The notes: a model not told the origin generated them from the sequence alone. A DNA stretch of 43,232 nucleotides from an uncultured Erwinia sp. (GCA_913775305.1 CAJYIY010000063.1:1-43232); one strand, 5' to 3'. Positions 23,118 to 32,952 are shown, counted from the first letter of the stretch. Made by a program: numbers and translations.

Positions 23118-23729
23118 TTAATCCCGATCGCTTGCCGTCGCCAGTGCTTTGTAGCGCTGGTTAAGTTCGGCAACACGCACTATCACCGTTTCCGGAGAAG
23201 CGCTGTTATCAATAATGTCATCAGCCACCGCCAGTCGCTCTTCGCGTGAGGCCTGGGCGGCCAAAATGTTCTCAGCCTGTTCGCGACTGATATTGTCGCG
23301 AGCCATGGTGCGGATCAACTGAGTTTCACGATCCACATCAACAACCAAAACCCGGTCAGCAAGACGCTGTAGTCCGTTTTCTACCAGCAGCGGAACTACC
23401 CATAAACACCATGCAGAACGTGCTAATGCTAACTGTCGTTGCGTCTCTGCATGGATAAGAGGATGTAACAAATTGTTAACCCAACGCTTCTCAACGGCAG
23501 AACTAAAAATGATATGACGTAGCCCGGCGCGGTTCAGATCGCCATTCGGCAGCAGGATGCCATCACCAAATCTTCCATGTAGCGCTAACAGCGCTGGCTG
23601 CCCCGGTTCAACGACCTGGCGGGCAATAATATCGGCATCAATAATCTCAATACCCAGCCGGGCAAAGGCATTAGCTACGGTACTTTTTCCACTGCCGATT
23701 CCGCCGGTCAGCGCCACGGTGTAAGCCAT
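23118..23729 (-). CDS. coaE: Dephospho-CoA kinase CoaE
   Basis: Last enzyme of coenzyme A synthesis; phosphorylates the 3'-hydroxyl of dephospho-CoA. The ATG at 23729 ([17 protein letters not shown]) gives 203 residues, against 206 in E. coli. A longer ORF from 23813 would add 28 unrelated residues. The P-loop GGIGSGKST is at residues 9-17, followed by [13 protein letters not shown] and [12 protein letters not shown]. In E. coli it is part of the same coaE-zapD-yacG arrangement. It diverges from guaC across a 272-base gap. Confidence 0.96.
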   Translation of the reverse strand: MAYTVALTGGIGSGKSTVANAFARLGIEIIDADIIARQVVEPGQPALLALHGRFGDGILLPNGDLNRAGLRHIIFSSAVEKRWVNNLLHPLIHAETQRQLALARSAWCLWVVPLLVENGLQRLADRVLVVDVDRETQLIRTMARDNISREQAENILAAQASREERLAVADDIIDNSASPETVIVRVAELNQRYKALATASDRD

Positions 23730-23880
23730 AAGCTTTATTCTCGCTGTCCTGTCACTGCGCATCTGCAACGTTACCGGGTTTTTACAATGCGGAGGACGGC
23801 AAATATGAGGCACAGATCACAAGAGATATTCACAGGTAAATTTATCGGATTGTAGCGTAAATATTTCATATTTCGCAGTC

Positions 23881-23908
23881 TTGTCGGCGCGTTTTTAGCG
23901 CGTATGAT
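23881..23908 (+). promoter_or_regulatory. Candidate sigma-70 promoter for guaC
   Basis: TTGTCG (23881-23886) and TATGAT (23903-23908) are 16 bases apart. The spacer contains a small GCGC...GCGC dyad (GGCGC-GTTTTTA-GCGC). It lies 93 bases before the guaC start. The rest of the coaE-guaC gap (23730-24001) shows nothing else convincing. Pattern-based only. Confidence 0.45.
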
Positions 23909-24001
23909 AACGTCACTGGAACTGGCATTCAGCCTGTGATTGGAAATGGCTCCTGCACTGCGGACGTTTCTGAATCAACGCCATAAACCAGGAAAATCGT
24001 T

Positions 24002-25042
24002 ATGCGTATTGAAGAAGATATCAAGTTAGGCTTTAAAGATGTCCTCATCCGGCCTAAGCGTTCAACGTTACAAAGCCGTTCTCAGGTGGAACTGGCGCGT
24101 CAGTTTACCTTCAAGCATTCGGGTATCGCCTGGTCAGGCGTACCGATCATCGCCGCCAACATGGATACCGTTGGTACTTTCAGCATGGCAGAAGCACTGG
24201 CTTCGTTCGATATCCTCACGGCGGTGCACAAGCACTACAGCGTTGAGCAGTGGAGCCAGTTTATTGCCAGGGTTCCGCAGTCGGTGCTGCAACACGTCAT
24301 GGTATCAACCGGAACCTCTGCTGAGGACTTTATCAGGCTCCAGCAGATACTTGCCCTCTCGCCTCATCTGAACTTTATCTGCATTGACGTTGCCAACGGT
24401 TACTCAGAGCATTTTGTTACGTTTCTGAAACGCGCGCGTGAAGCCTGTCCGGAAAAAACGATCTGCGCCGGAAATGTAGTAACCGGTGAAATGGTTGAAG
24501 AGCTTATTCTTTCCGGAGCCGACATCGTGAAGGTGGGTATCGGTCCCGGCTCTGTCTGCACCACGCGGGTAAAAACCGGAGTGGGTTATCCGCAGCTCTC
24601 TGCCGTCATTGAGTGTGCCGATGCCGCGCACGGTCTGGGTGGGCAGATCGTCAGTGACGGCGGTTGCTCCGTGCCGGGTGATGTTGCTAAAGCTTTTGGC
24701 GGCGGCGCGGACTTCGTCATGCTGGGTGGCATGCTCGCCGCTCATGATGAGTGCGAGGGCGAGATTGTTGAAGAGAACGGCGAACAGTTTATGTTGTTCT
24801 ACGGTATGAGCTCCGAGTCCGCCATGAAGCGCCACGTTGGTGGTGTCGCGCAGTATCGTGCGGCAGAAGGCAAAACCGTTAAGCTATCGCTACGTGGTCC
24901 GGTTGAACTGACCGCCCGTGACATTCTGGGTGGGTTGCGCTCGGCGTGTACCTACGTGGGTGCAGAACGTCTGAAAGAGCTGACCAAACGTACGACGTTC
25001 ATTCGTGTTGCCGAGCAGGAAAACCGCGTCTTTAACCGTTAG
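24002..25042 (+). CDS. guaC: GMP reductase GuaC
   Basis: Converts GMP to IMP with NADPH and ammonia release, allowing purine interconversion. It has 346 residues, against 347 in E. coli. The IMPDH/GMPR active-site loop [11 protein letters not shown] with catalytic Cys186 is intact. [10 protein letters not shown], the phosphate-binding [20 protein letters not shown] and [13 protein letters not shown] are all present. It is a monocistronic-looking gene that converges with hofC, a long hairpin spanning the junction. Confidence 0.97.
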   Translation: MRIEEDIKLGFKDVLIRPKRSTLQSRSQVELARQFTFKHSGIAWSGVPIIAANMDTVGTFSMAEALASFDILTAVHKHYSVEQWSQFIARVPQSVLQHVMVSTGTSAEDFIRLQQILALSPHLNFICIDVANGYSEHFVTFLKRAREACPEKTICAGNVVTGEMVEELILSGADIVKVGIGPGSVCTTRVKTGVGYPQLSAVIECADAAHGLGGQIVSDGGCSVPGDVAKAFGGGADFVMLGGMLAAHDECEGEIVEENGEQFMLFYGMSSESAMKRHVGGVAQYRAAEGKTVKLSLRGPVELTARDILGGLRSACTYVGAERLKELTKRTTFIRVAEQENRVFNR

Positions 25043-25050
25043 TTACCTCT

Positions 25051-25088
25051 GCTGAACCTCCCCACGTTGAGGCGTGATGAGGTTCAGC
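25051..25088. terminator. Hairpin between convergent guaC and hofC
   Basis: GCTGAACCTC (25051-25060) and GAGGTTCAGC (25079-25088) pair perfectly over 10 bp. Inside lies a second 4-bp stem (CACG/CGTG) after a 2x2 internal loop. The right arm overlaps the hofC stop codon. No T tract follows on either strand, so it may block convergent transcription or protect 3' ends rather than terminate on its own. Confidence 0.55.
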
Positions 25089-26283
25089 CCAGCGCATCGC
25101 CAAGGCGAAACACGGGTAGATACATCGCCACCACCAGCGCTCCCACGATGACACCAATAACCACCATCATCAGCGGCTCCAGTGCAGCGGCAAGCGTATC
25201 GGCCAATTGATGCGTCTGGGCTTCATGCCAGCTGGCAAGCCGCGTCAGCATTGCGTCCAGCGATCCAGACTCTTCGCCCACCTTGATAAGCTGATAGCAT
25301 AAGGGGGTAAACAGGTCCCGGGGTTCCAGCGCCTGATGCAGCGGATTACCCGCCGCAATATGCCGTTGCAGCTTCACGATAGCCTCCTGCCAGAGTCGCG
25401 CACTGACCGTTTGCTCCACCGCCTGCAGGCTTTGCAGTAATGTCAGGCCCGCGTGCTGAGTGAGTGCCAGGGTGGTATAAATCTGGCTGAGCTGGCTACC
25501 GCGATACAGCGGTGACAGCAGTGGGATCTTTAACAGCAGCTTTTGCTCTGCTCTTTGCCAGTTCGGCATTTTTTTACGCTGTCGGCGGTAGAACATGGCT
25601 CCTGCAACGAAGGGCAGCATCAGCAGTGGTACCAGATGCTGTAACAAATCTGAGAAGGCAATCACCGCTGCCGTGAAGGCAGGTAGCGGCGCATCAAAAG
25701 TCTGATAGATCGCCACAAATTCCGGCAGCACAAACATCAGCATGCCGGTGCTGACCAGCAGCGCTACCGCCAGTATAAACAACGGATAGCGCAGCGCTTT
25801 CTTCACTTTTTGCTGCAACAGCTGCTGCCGTTCCTGCTGCTGAGCAAGCCGCAGGCAGCATTCATCCAGTTCTCCGGTCAGTTCACCAATGTGGATTAGC
25901 GCGGGATAAAGCGATGAGAAGACGTCCGGCCACTCCTTTAACGCCGCAGAAAAGGGTTCTCCGGTGGCGATCATCTCCTGGAGATGAAGCAGGAGTGCGC
26001 GCCAGCCTGAATCAGGATGGCCCTCTGCCAGTAGCTGGAGGCTGCCGACCAGTGGCATTCCCGCTTTTAACAGCGTTGCAAGCTGACGGATGAAGGCGAT
26101 TTTGTGCTGCCACTGCCAGTCACCCGATCGGTAGCGGCGGCCGCGGGAAATTTTCAGCGGGAGCTGTTTCATACTGACGAGCTCATCGACAATCCTACCG
26201 GTATCTGACGCAAAGCCGCAGCCGCTATGAACGGCTCCGCTATCGTCGATTGCCTGCCAGCGAAACAGATAGCGCTTACTCAT
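25084..26283 (-). CDS. hofC: Type IV pilus / T2SS inner-membrane platform protein HofC (PilC/GspF family)
   Basis: Polytopic inner-membrane protein thought to couple the assembly ATPase to pilin extrusion. It has 399 residues, against about 400 for E. coli HofC. Two GspF domains are visible, each with the family pattern: FIRQLATLLKAGMPLVGSL and later YTTLALTQHAGLTLLQSLQA. GEESGSLDAMLTRLASWHE is the conserved Glu-containing loop. Hydrophobic membrane segments lie near residues 165-190, 215-235 and at the C-terminus. Its start overlaps hofB by 8 bases. Confidence 0.93.
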   Translation of the reverse strand: MSKRYLFRWQAIDDSGAVHSGCGFASDTGRIVDELVSMKQLPLKISRGRRYRSGDWQWQHKIAFIRQLATLLKAGMPLVGSLQLLAEGHPDSGWRALLLHLQEMIATGEPFSAALKEWPDVFSSLYPALIHIGELTGELDECCLRLAQQQERQQLLQQKVKKALRYPLFILAVALLVSTGMLMFVLPEFVAIYQTFDAPLPAFTAAVIAFSDLLQHLVPLLMLPFVAGAMFYRRQRKKMPNWQRAEQKLLLKIPLLSPLYRGSQLSQIYTTLALTQHAGLTLLQSLQAVEQTVSARLWQEAIVKLQRHIAAGNPLHQALEPRDLFTPLCYQLIKVGEESGSLDAMLTRLASWHEAQTHQLADTLAAALEPLMMVVIGVIVGALVVAMYLPVFRLGDALG

Positions 26284-27670
26284 CCGGTCCTCCAGTCACT
26301 CGCGTCAGCTCTTCCAGCGTGGTATCTCCTTTATTCACACAGCGCAGCCCGCCGACGAACAAGGACTCCATGCCCTGCTGGTGGGCCAACCTGGCCAGCC
26401 TTTCCGGGCTGGCATTTTCTGCCAGTGCATTTTGTAATGCCGGGAAGACCGGCAGCATCTCGAACAGCGCCACCCGACCGTAATATCCTGAAAAGCAGCG
26501 CTCACATCCGACGGCTCGCCAGTTCTGTACCGTTCCTGGCCAGATATCGCTGGGAAAATGCGCCAGCGCTTCCGCTGGCTCGCGACAGTGCGGGCACAGC
26601 CTTCTGACCAGACGCTGCGCAACAATCAGTTTAAGCGCCGAGGCCAGCATATAACCGGGAACGCCCATTTGCCCCATACGGACCAGGGTTTCCGTGGTGG
26701 AATTCGTGTGCAGAGTAGACAGGACCAGATGCCCGGTTTGCGCGGCCTTTACGGCTATCTCAGCGGTTTCACCGTCGCGAATTTCCCCCAGCATAATGAC
26801 GTCGGGATCCTGACGAAGCAGGGCGCGTAACACCAGGTGAAAACTCAACCCGGAACGCGTGTGGATCTGGGTCTGGTTCACTCCCGCAAGCGGGATCTCA
26901 ACCGGATCCTCAACGCTGCATAAATTGCGGCTGGGTACATTAAGCCAGCTCAGGCCGCTGTAGAGCGTGAAGGTCTTGCCGCTACCTGTGGGGCCGGTTA
27001 CCAGAATAAGCCCCTGGGGTTTAGCGAGCGCAGTACGGTAGTGCTTGAGCAATGTTGCCGGCATACCCAGTTTTTCCAGCGATATCGCCTGCTCGTCGCT
27101 CTGCAATAACCGTATCACTGCCTTTTCGCCGCAGCGAGTGGGCAGGGTCGACAGCCGAAATGACTCGGTTTTATCACCAAGTGCCAGTGAAAACTGACCG
27201 TCCTGCGGGACGCGCCGTTCCGCGATATCCAGGCTGGCAAGGATTTTAAGCCGGGCGATAAGCGGTGCGCTGCCCTCACTGAGGGCCATCGCCTGTTGTA
27301 AAACACCGTCCACCCTTAATCTGATCCGCAGGCCGTGTTCCTGGGGTTCGATATGCACATCGGAAGCGCGCTTTTGCAGAGCCAGGGTCAGCAGGTGATT
27401 AACGCGCTCCACTGCGCCAGCCCCCACTTCATCAGTACGATCGGCACCTTCCGGATTTTCTCCTGTGCGATGTAAAAATTGCTCAAGGCGTGCCTGTGGC
27501 CAGCACTCCACATCAATAACACCTGGTGTGATAAAGCGCAGTTCTGTCATCATTTCGTGCGGTGGCGTTCCGGCCAGTGCAATGTGCAGGCGCTGGTTGT
27601 TGAATTCAACAATTGCAGCTTGATAGCGCTGGCAGATAGCTTCAACGGCTCGCTGGCTGGCGGTGGTCAT
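26276..27670 (-). CDS. hofB: Type IV pilus assembly ATPase HofB (PilB/GspE family)
   Basis: Cytoplasmic secretion ATPase powering pilin assembly. It has 464 residues, against 461 in E. coli. Walker A GPTGSGKTFTLYSG has Lys232. The Asp box precedes the Walker B region (DPDVIMLGEIRDGETAEIA), and the His box TGHLVLSTLHTNS follows. A zinc-binding tetracysteine pair (LCPHCREP and CERCFSG) is typical of PilB/GspE. The start codon shares one base with the ppdD stop (TAATG), and the 3' end overlaps hofC, so ppdD-hofB-hofC form one operon. Confidence 0.95.
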   Translation of the reverse strand: MTTASQRAVEAICQRYQAAIVEFNNQRLHIALAGTPPHEMMTELRFITPGVIDVECWPQARLEQFLHRTGENPEGADRTDEVGAGAVERVNHLLTLALQKRASDVHIEPQEHGLRIRLRVDGVLQQAMALSEGSAPLIARLKILASLDIAERRVPQDGQFSLALGDKTESFRLSTLPTRCGEKAVIRLLQSDEQAISLEKLGMPATLLKHYRTALAKPQGLILVTGPTGSGKTFTLYSGLSWLNVPSRNLCSVEDPVEIPLAGVNQTQIHTRSGLSFHLVLRALLRQDPDVIMLGEIRDGETAEIAVKAAQTGHLVLSTLHTNSTTETLVRMGQMGVPGYMLASALKLIVAQRLVRRLCPHCREPAEALAHFPSDIWPGTVQNWRAVGCERCFSGYYGRVALFEMLPVFPALQNALAENASPERLARLAHQQGMESLFVGGLRCVNKGDTTLEELTRVTGGPDE

Positions 27671-28107
27671 TATTTCTGTTCCTCATCAAAGCGGAACAGT
27701 TCCTCGCAGGCCTCTTTTAATCCACTGCTGTCGCTGGTGCAGCTGCGCTGCCAGCTAAGGTAGCCATCGCTGCTGTCCCATTGTGGCGTCAACACCACGT
27801 CCAACCCTTTCAGGCTTTCCTGACCGGTGAGCGAAACAACGCCTGCTTTTACCGTTATCGCTGAAACGTAACGAGAGGTACGCGTCGACGGCACACCCTG
27901 ACTGCCGGCGTTACAGCCGGCAATGCCGCCGTGCTCAATAGCACACAGCTCAACGCCGGTTTTATACGGCATCGCCGTTTGCAGCATATCGGTCAGCGCA
28001 GCTTTCTGCAGGTAGCTCTGATAGGCGGGCAGGCCGATCGCACTCAGAATGGCGACAATGGCAATAACAATCATCAATTCAATCAACGTAAATCCCTGCT
28101 GGCTCAT
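27670..28107 (-). CDS. ppdD: Type IV major prepilin PpdD
   Basis: Pilin subunit of the enterobacterial type IV pilus. The ATG at 28107 gives 145 residues (E. coli 146) starting MSQQGFTLIELMIVIAIVAI. It has a short leader with Gly before Phe+1, the conserved Glu+5, and the hydrophobic N-terminal helix recognised by prepilin peptidase. AGGAGA stands 6 bases upstream. An upstream in-frame ATG at 28140 was rejected because it lengthens the leader and lacks a binding site. Cysteines in VELCAIEHGGIAGCN and RSCTSD...KEACEE are likely disulfide pairs, as in E. coli PpdD. Confidence 0.95.
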   Translation of the reverse strand: MSQQGFTLIELMIVIAIVAILSAIGLPAYQSYLQKAALTDMLQTAMPYKTGVELCAIEHGGIAGCNAGSQGVPSTRTSRYVSAITVKAGVVSLTGQESLKGLDVVLTPQWDSSDGYLSWQRSCTSDSSGLKEACEELFRFDEEQK

Positions 28108-28412
28108 GGTAAGTCTCCTTGTAGTGAACAGGTGCACCATAGTTCTGAATAAAAGCGAGGAGTAGTGGGAAATCGGTTAATACAGAGGCATCTTCAGAAC
28201 AACACATCGGGACAGCAACGTTGCATAAAAGGTTTATGGCGAGTGCCGCACATTATCGGTTAAGCGCTTAGTTTTGCTGAGCACACGGAGTATCTTTTGC
28301 CACACCCGGCCAGAGGTTCCGGGTCTGTGCGGTGTTAATCAGGGGCATTTCAGAGAAGCAAGGTCAGCACGAAAGGCTGACCCTGGAGTGAAGTATGAAA
28401 AACGAAAGAGAG
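28108..28412. other. ppdD-nadC intergenic region with several dyads
   Basis: 305 bases without a gene. TAAGCGCTTA (28261-28270) is a perfect 10-base palindrome. CACACCCGG (28301-28309) can pair with CCGGGT-CT-GTG (28319-28329), leaving a 2-base bulge. GGTCAGC (28362-28368) pairs with GCTGACC (28376-28382). The last hairpin lies just beyond the nadC stop and, read leftward, is followed by TTGCTTCTC, so it may be a weak nadC terminator. The ppdD promoter should lie at the low-coordinate side; none stands out. Confidence 0.45.
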
Positions 28413-29306
<894 letters not shown>

Positions 29307-29462
29307 TTAACTCCGAAAAGGTCGGGTAACAGATATTGCCATGCTAGCCTGTTTTTCCCCGGTTTGTCAGCCTTCAGCGGGACCGGTTACCCGACATTTT
29401 CTTCCCTTACCCGGCAGAAAGAACAATGGCATCCGCTGCAGGCTGGCTCTGACTTTTGTTTG

Positions 29463-29999
29463 CTAACGGACAGGCAGAGAGAGATGTCCAACGCGATAGC
29501 GTTCAGCGCCCGGCACATCGTTAAATGGCTGGCTACTGAGTTGGAAGCTGAGTAGCCGCCACTGCCGGACATCCCAGGCAAGAATGCGGGTGATACCGGC
29601 TGGTGGAACGGGCATGGTGTTGATGCGGCTTAAATCACTGTCTGCGGCAATCGGCTCGATCTCTCGTTGGGCAAAGGCGGAACGGTGCAGGTCATGACCC
29701 GGCAGGTAGTCCAATACCAGCCAGTCGTCGATCGCAGGCCTGCCAAAGTCTGAAACCAGCTTTTTAAAACCGTCGCTTTGTATAAACCGAGCCATACTGG
29801 CGCTGTCCTGCCAAAGATAGAACGGAGCATAAAGGGGTTCGCCGGATATCTGCGGGTCGCCGATGTTAGCAAAGCACCAGGCTTTGAGGATCAGGCCGGG
29901 AAAGTTATCCAGGCGGTGGCCATTTTCCCGCACGCGATTTTCGATAATGCGCATGTCGTAGTCGATGGGAAGGCGAAAGCGGTATTGCATTGCGATCAT
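29463..29999 (-). CDS. DUF4865 family protein
   Basis: A 178-residue protein of unknown biochemical role. From memory of family labels it corresponds to DUF4865 (YRFRLPIDYDMRIIENRV near the N-terminus). The body contains aromatic-rich strands such as GEPLYAPFYLWQDSASMARF and a C-terminal ITRILAWDVRQWRLLSF, reminiscent of a dimeric alpha-beta barrel, which is my inference. AGGAGA lies 8 bases before the chosen ATG at 29999; a second Met three codons on is possible. Its start overlaps the tautomerase gene stop (4 bases), making it the last gene of a three-gene operon controlled by the divergent LysR gene. Confidence 0.75.
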   Translation of the reverse strand: MIAMQYRFRLPIDYDMRIIENRVRENGHRLDNFPGLILKAWCFANIGDPQISGEPLYAPFYLWQDSASMARFIQSDGFKKLVSDFGRPAIDDWLVLDYLPGHDLHRSAFAQREIEPIAADSDLSRINTMPVPPAGITRILAWDVRQWRLLSFQLSSQPFNDVPGAERYRVGHLSLPVR

Positions 30000-30394
30000 T
30001 GGGATTTCTCCTGCGTTAAATTGAACGGACTGCCGCTGGCGAATGACCAGTCCTCAGGCTGACTGAAGCTTAATGTAATCATCACATCTTCCGGGCGCAC
30101 CTGTAGCTCAGTTGAGAGGCGTTGCGAAAGTTGCTGATAGAAGAGATGTTTCTGCTCCGTGCTACGTGGTCGGCCTGCGGTGATATGAAACCAGATGAAT
30201 CCCTCTGAGCGAGGGCCGCCAAGATAGTCTCGCGAGAAAACACGCAGCCCGGGAGCGTATTCATCAAACAGCTGAAAGCAATCGTCCTGCGGCACGTCAA
30301 AAAAATCGACCAGTGTCTGATGCAGCAGTGTTGAAAGCCTTTGGCGAAAATCCACCGTTTTTCCGGCGGGCAGGGCAATACGGCTAAAAGGCAT
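29996..30394 (-). CDS. Tautomerase family protein
   Basis: A 132-residue member of the 4-oxalocrotonate tautomerase superfamily. It begins MPFSRIALPAGKT, so Pro2 would become the N-terminal catalytic proline after Met removal. A second beta-alpha-beta unit (FIWFHITAGRPRSTEQKHLF, later VRPEDVMITLSFSQPEDWSF) is typical of the longer fused subfamily. The substrate is unknown. It overlaps the DUF4865 gene by 4 bases, and the upstream decarboxylase-like gene ends 3 bases before it, indicating translational coupling. Confidence 0.85.
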   Translation of the reverse strand: MPFSRIALPAGKTVDFRQRLSTLLHQTLVDFFDVPQDDCFQLFDEYAPGLRVFSRDYLGGPRSEGFIWFHITAGRPRSTEQKHLFYQQLSQRLSTELQVRPEDVMITLSFSQPEDWSFASGSPFNLTQEKSQ

Positions 30395-30397
30395 GGT

Positions 30398-30706
30398 CTA
30401 TTCCTCAGGAAAATGCAGATGACCAAGTGCGGTGACTGCCGCAGGCCAGCCGCAGTAAAACGCCAGATGCGTGATTGCCTCGGTCAGCTCGCTGCGGCTG
30501 AGGCCATTTTCTCGGGCAAAATTCAGGTGCCACGGCAGCTGCTGGTGGCGGCCTGACGCCATTAACGCCGCAACGGTAATCAGGCTACGCTCGCGCATAC
30601 TCAATTCGCTGTGCTGCCAGATGTCGCCGAACAGTATTTCATTAGTAATTGTGGAAAATCGGGGCGCGATCGCGGCCAGATCCTCGCGAGTTAAAGCGTG
30701 AGGCAT
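30398..30706 (-). CDS. Carboxymuconolactone decarboxylase family protein
   Basis: A small all-helical protein of the CMD/AhpD-like fold. The ATG at 30706 gives 102 residues starting MPHALTREDLAAIAP, with AGGAG 5 bases upstream. A GTG two codons earlier sits too close to that site. Family segments are LSMRERSLITVAALMASGRH and ELTEAITHLAFYCGWPAAV. Only one Cys is present (Cys in YCGWP) rather than the CxxC of AhpD, which argues against a peroxidase partner role and for a CMD-type or unknown reaction. It is the first gene of the operon read leftward, divergent from the LysR gene. Confidence 0.85.
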   Translation of the reverse strand: MPHALTREDLAAIAPRFSTITNEILFGDIWQHSELSMRERSLITVAALMASGRHQQLPWHLNFARENGLSRSELTEAITHLAFYCGWPAAVTALGHLHFPEE

Positions 30707-30758
30707 ACTCACTCCTGTGAATATTAATGAGTGAATGCCAGCTTAGGTGAAAGTAATC

Positions 30759-30787
30759 ATTTAAAAAATCGCATATATTAGGATCAA
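30759..30787 (-). promoter_or_regulatory. Candidate promoter of the CMD-tautomerase-DUF4865 operon
   Basis: Read on the minus strand, TTGATC and TTAAAT are 17 bases apart, about 52 bases before the start codon of the decarboxylase-like gene. A 6-bp inverted repeat TCACTC/GAGTGA (30709-30714 and 30729-30734) between promoter and gene could contribute to regulator binding. It lies in the divergent gap with the LysR gene, the usual place for LysR control. Confidence 0.5.
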
Positions 30788-30810
30788 CAATCCCGAAAAG
30801 CAGGATATTT

Positions 30811-31731
30811 ATGTCGCAAATGAGACGCGTGACTTTTGACCTTGAGGCGCTGCGTAGTCTGGTCACAGGGATTGAGCTGGGTAGCTTTGCGCTGGCGGCT
30901 CTGAGGCTTAATCGGTCTACCTCAGCGATCAGCGCCCAGTTGAAAAAGCTGGAGCAGCAAAGTGGCCTGCCGCTGCTTCAAAAAGCCGGACGTCGGCTAG
31001 AACTTACCGCCAACGGTGAACTACTGATGGCTTATGGACGCCGCTTGCTGGCTCTCAATGATGAGGCCGTCAGCGCGCTGAGTGGTTGCCATCTGGCGGG
31101 CAGCGTGAGTCTTGGGCTTCAGGAAGACTTTGGAGAAGCTCTGCTTCCGGCGCTGCTTGGGCAGTTTTCCCGCACTTTTCCGCAGGTTGAGGTGTCAGCA
31201 CGTATTGGCCGCAATGGGGAACTGTTGCAGGCGATGCGGCAGGGAGAGCTGGATCTGGCGCTGTGCTGGCAGGGTGAAGAAAATACGCGATTGATGCAGG
31301 CGTTGCCTGCCGCGCCACTTCACTGGATTGGGCGCTCTGATTCTGAACTGGCACGCTGGCTGGCGGGGAAGGAGGCACTGCCGCTGCTGCTGTTTGATGC
31401 GCCCTGCCTGATGCGCACCTGTGCCATTGATGCTCTGGACCGCGCGGCCATTCCCTGGCGAATTGCCTTTACCAGCCGTAGCCTGAGCGGTATCTGGGCC
31501 GCTGCCGCCGCAGGATTGGGGATCACGCTGCGTAGCCGTTTTGGACTGCCCGCCGGGCTGAAGGTACTGCAGCATTCGAAGCTGCCTGCGCTGGGGGAGG
31601 TGGGGATTGTGCTGCATACAACAGAGGCGCGGCTGAGTCCTGCTGCGGAGCGACTGCACGATATTCTGCTGGAACGACTGGCCCTGCCTGCGACACAGCC
31701 GCCTGCTACAGCAGAGATATTTTACCGCTGA
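30811..31731 (+). CDS. LysR family transcriptional regulator
   Basis: A 306-residue LysR-type regulator. The N-terminal helix-turn-helix (LEALRSLVTGIELGSFALAA then LRLNRSTSAISAQLKKLEQQ) spans about residues 10-67. A periplasmic-binding-protein-like effector domain follows (GSVSLGLQEDFGEALLPALL onward). AGGA stands 6 bases before the ATG. It is divergent from the decarboxylase-tautomerase-DUF4865 operon across about 100 bases and very probably controls it; the inducer is unknown. Its last 26 bases overlap the 3' end of the convergent anti-sigma gene. Confidence 0.93.
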   Translation: MSQMRRVTFDLEALRSLVTGIELGSFALAALRLNRSTSAISAQLKKLEQQSGLPLLQKAGRRLELTANGELLMAYGRRLLALNDEAVSALSGCHLAGSVSLGLQEDFGEALLPALLGQFSRTFPQVEVSARIGRNGELLQAMRQGELDLALCWQGEENTRLMQALPAAPLHWIGRSDSELARWLAGKEALPLLLFDAPCLMRTCAIDALDRAAIPWRIAFTSRSLSGIWAAAAAGLGITLRSRFGLPAGLKVLQHSKLPALGEVGIVLHTTEARLSPAAERLHDILLERLALPATQPPATAEIFYR

Positions 31732-32410
31732 ACAGCACGGGACCCGTTGGCTGTCCGGTTGGCGAACCGCCAGCCGGCTCCAGGCTGATGGCCAGATCCG
31801 GTAGGGCATCAGGCTGCAGTGGCGCGATGTCGACACGGCGGTGGCCGGAGACATCCAGCAGCCCCAGCGACTGCGGCTTGCCGCCGGGCGGGATCAGCCA
31901 GAGCTGCAGACTTTTGCCAGGACCTATCGTTGGTGGCACAGCCGTCTGCACGGTGAGTCGATTTTGTGCCGGATTAATGCCGATAACCCAGATCCCCTGT
32001 TGCTGAACGTTGCTCAAAACAGCCATTGCCTGCGGGGGCGCAGGTGGCGGAACCAGCTGGGTATACAGCAAGGCACCGGCAAAAGAGGCAGCCAGGCCCC
32101 AGCCTAGCCACATCGGCCACGCGCTGCGCGATCTTTTTACCGGCTGCGTGGCAGGCGTAAACGAGGATGCGTTGTAAGGTAATTCAGCGTGGATATCACC
32201 CGCAATGCGCGACCACAGCGTTTCCGGCGGTACAATCGGTATCACATTCCGATCCAGTTCGGCCAGCGCGTTTTGCCAGCGTAAGACCTCTGCCGCCAGT
32301 TCGGGCTCATGGGCTGTGCGGCGCATAAAACGCCGGCGCGCCGCACCTCGCAGTGTGCCAAGTGCATACTCTGCGGCCAGAGCGGAATCAATATCGTGTT
32401 TGCTTTTCAT
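31706..32410 (-). CDS. RskA-type anti-sigma factor
   Basis: A 234-residue inner-membrane anti-sigma factor. The N-terminal cytoplasmic anti-sigma domain (DSALAAEYALGTLRGAARRR, then a WQNALAELD helix) occupies about residues 1-95. One membrane segment (WPMWLGWGLAASFAGALLYT) follows. The extracytoplasmic RskA domain has the typical LQLWLIPPGGKPQSLGLLDV block. It is expected to hold the adjacent ECF sigma factor inactive until regulated proteolysis. Its start overlaps the sigma gene stop as ATGA. Confidence 0.9.
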   Translation of the reverse strand: MKSKHDIDSALAAEYALGTLRGAARRRFMRRTAHEPELAAEVLRWQNALAELDRNVIPIVPPETLWSRIAGDIHAELPYNASSFTPATQPVKRSRSAWPMWLGWGLAASFAGALLYTQLVPPPAPPQAMAVLSNVQQQGIWVIGINPAQNRLTVQTAVPPTIGPGKSLQLWLIPPGGKPQSLGLLDVSGHRRVDIAPLQPDALPDLAISLEPAGGSPTGQPTGPVLFSGKISLL

Positions 32411-32952
32411 ATGCCCAGGCAGCCTTTTAAATGTAATAAGGCCCGGCGGATCCAGCTTTTAACGGTACCGGCAGGCTGTTGCAGATGCAGCGCGATTTCA
32501 CTGTGCGACAGCCCGTGATGATAAGCAAGAACGATACTTTGCCGTTGCTCTGCGGGTAGTGATTCCATACAAGTCAGAAGCCTGCGCGACTCCGTGGTTG
32601 TCGGGGGGGACTCATTCTCACTTTCGTCCGCTGTCGAATCATCTTCATCGTCCAGTTCCATAACGCGGTTGTCATGTAAACGCAGATAATCAATGGCGCG
32701 ATGGCGAACAATATTCGTCAGCCAGGTTTTGGGGGCACTCTGCGTCGGATCGAAAGTGTCGGCCCGTTGCCACAACGTAAGAAAACTGTCGTGAAGAACA
32801 TCTTCAGCCCAGCCGCGCCGGTGTAACAGACGGAGCGCAATGGCAAACAAATAGGGCGAGTAGCTGCGATAAAGCGCTTCGAAAGCGCGTTTGTCGCCAG
32901 CTGCCACAGCCTTAATCAGTAAAACCTGACTGTCGATTGATTCTTCCGCCAT
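32407..32952 (-). CDS. ECF-type sigma factor (SigK-like)
   Basis: An extracytoplasmic-function sigma factor. The ATG at 32952 (MAEESIDSQVLLIKAVAAGD) gives 181 residues with AGGA 7 bases upstream. A frame extension to 33000 would begin inside the hairpin and was rejected. Region 2 spans about residues 24-90 (FEALYRSYSPYLFAIALRLL, AEDVLHDSFLTLWQRADTF, TWLTNIVRHRAIDYLR), and region 4 covers the last 50 residues (LPAEQRQSIVLAYHHGLSHS, then AGTVKSWIRRALLHLK). An acidic linker (DDEDDSTADESENES) joins them. It is paired with the RskA-type anti-sigma gene and preceded by a fasciclin gene, as in the mycobacterial SigK system. Confidence 0.92.
   Translation of the reverse strand: MAEESIDSQVLLIKAVAAGDKRAFEALYRSYSPYLFAIALRLLHRRGWAEDVLHDSFLTLWQRADTFDPTQSAPKTWLTNIVRHRAIDYLRLHDNRVMELDDEDDSTADESENESPPTTTESRRLLTCMESLPAEQRQSIVLAYHHGLSHSEIALHLQQPAGTVKSWIRRALLHLKGCLGI

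Noticed and set aside
31195-31854. 219-codon minus-strand open frame
   Set aside because: It is antisense to the LysR gene and overlaps the anti-sigma gene; Gln/Arg-rich shadow composition.
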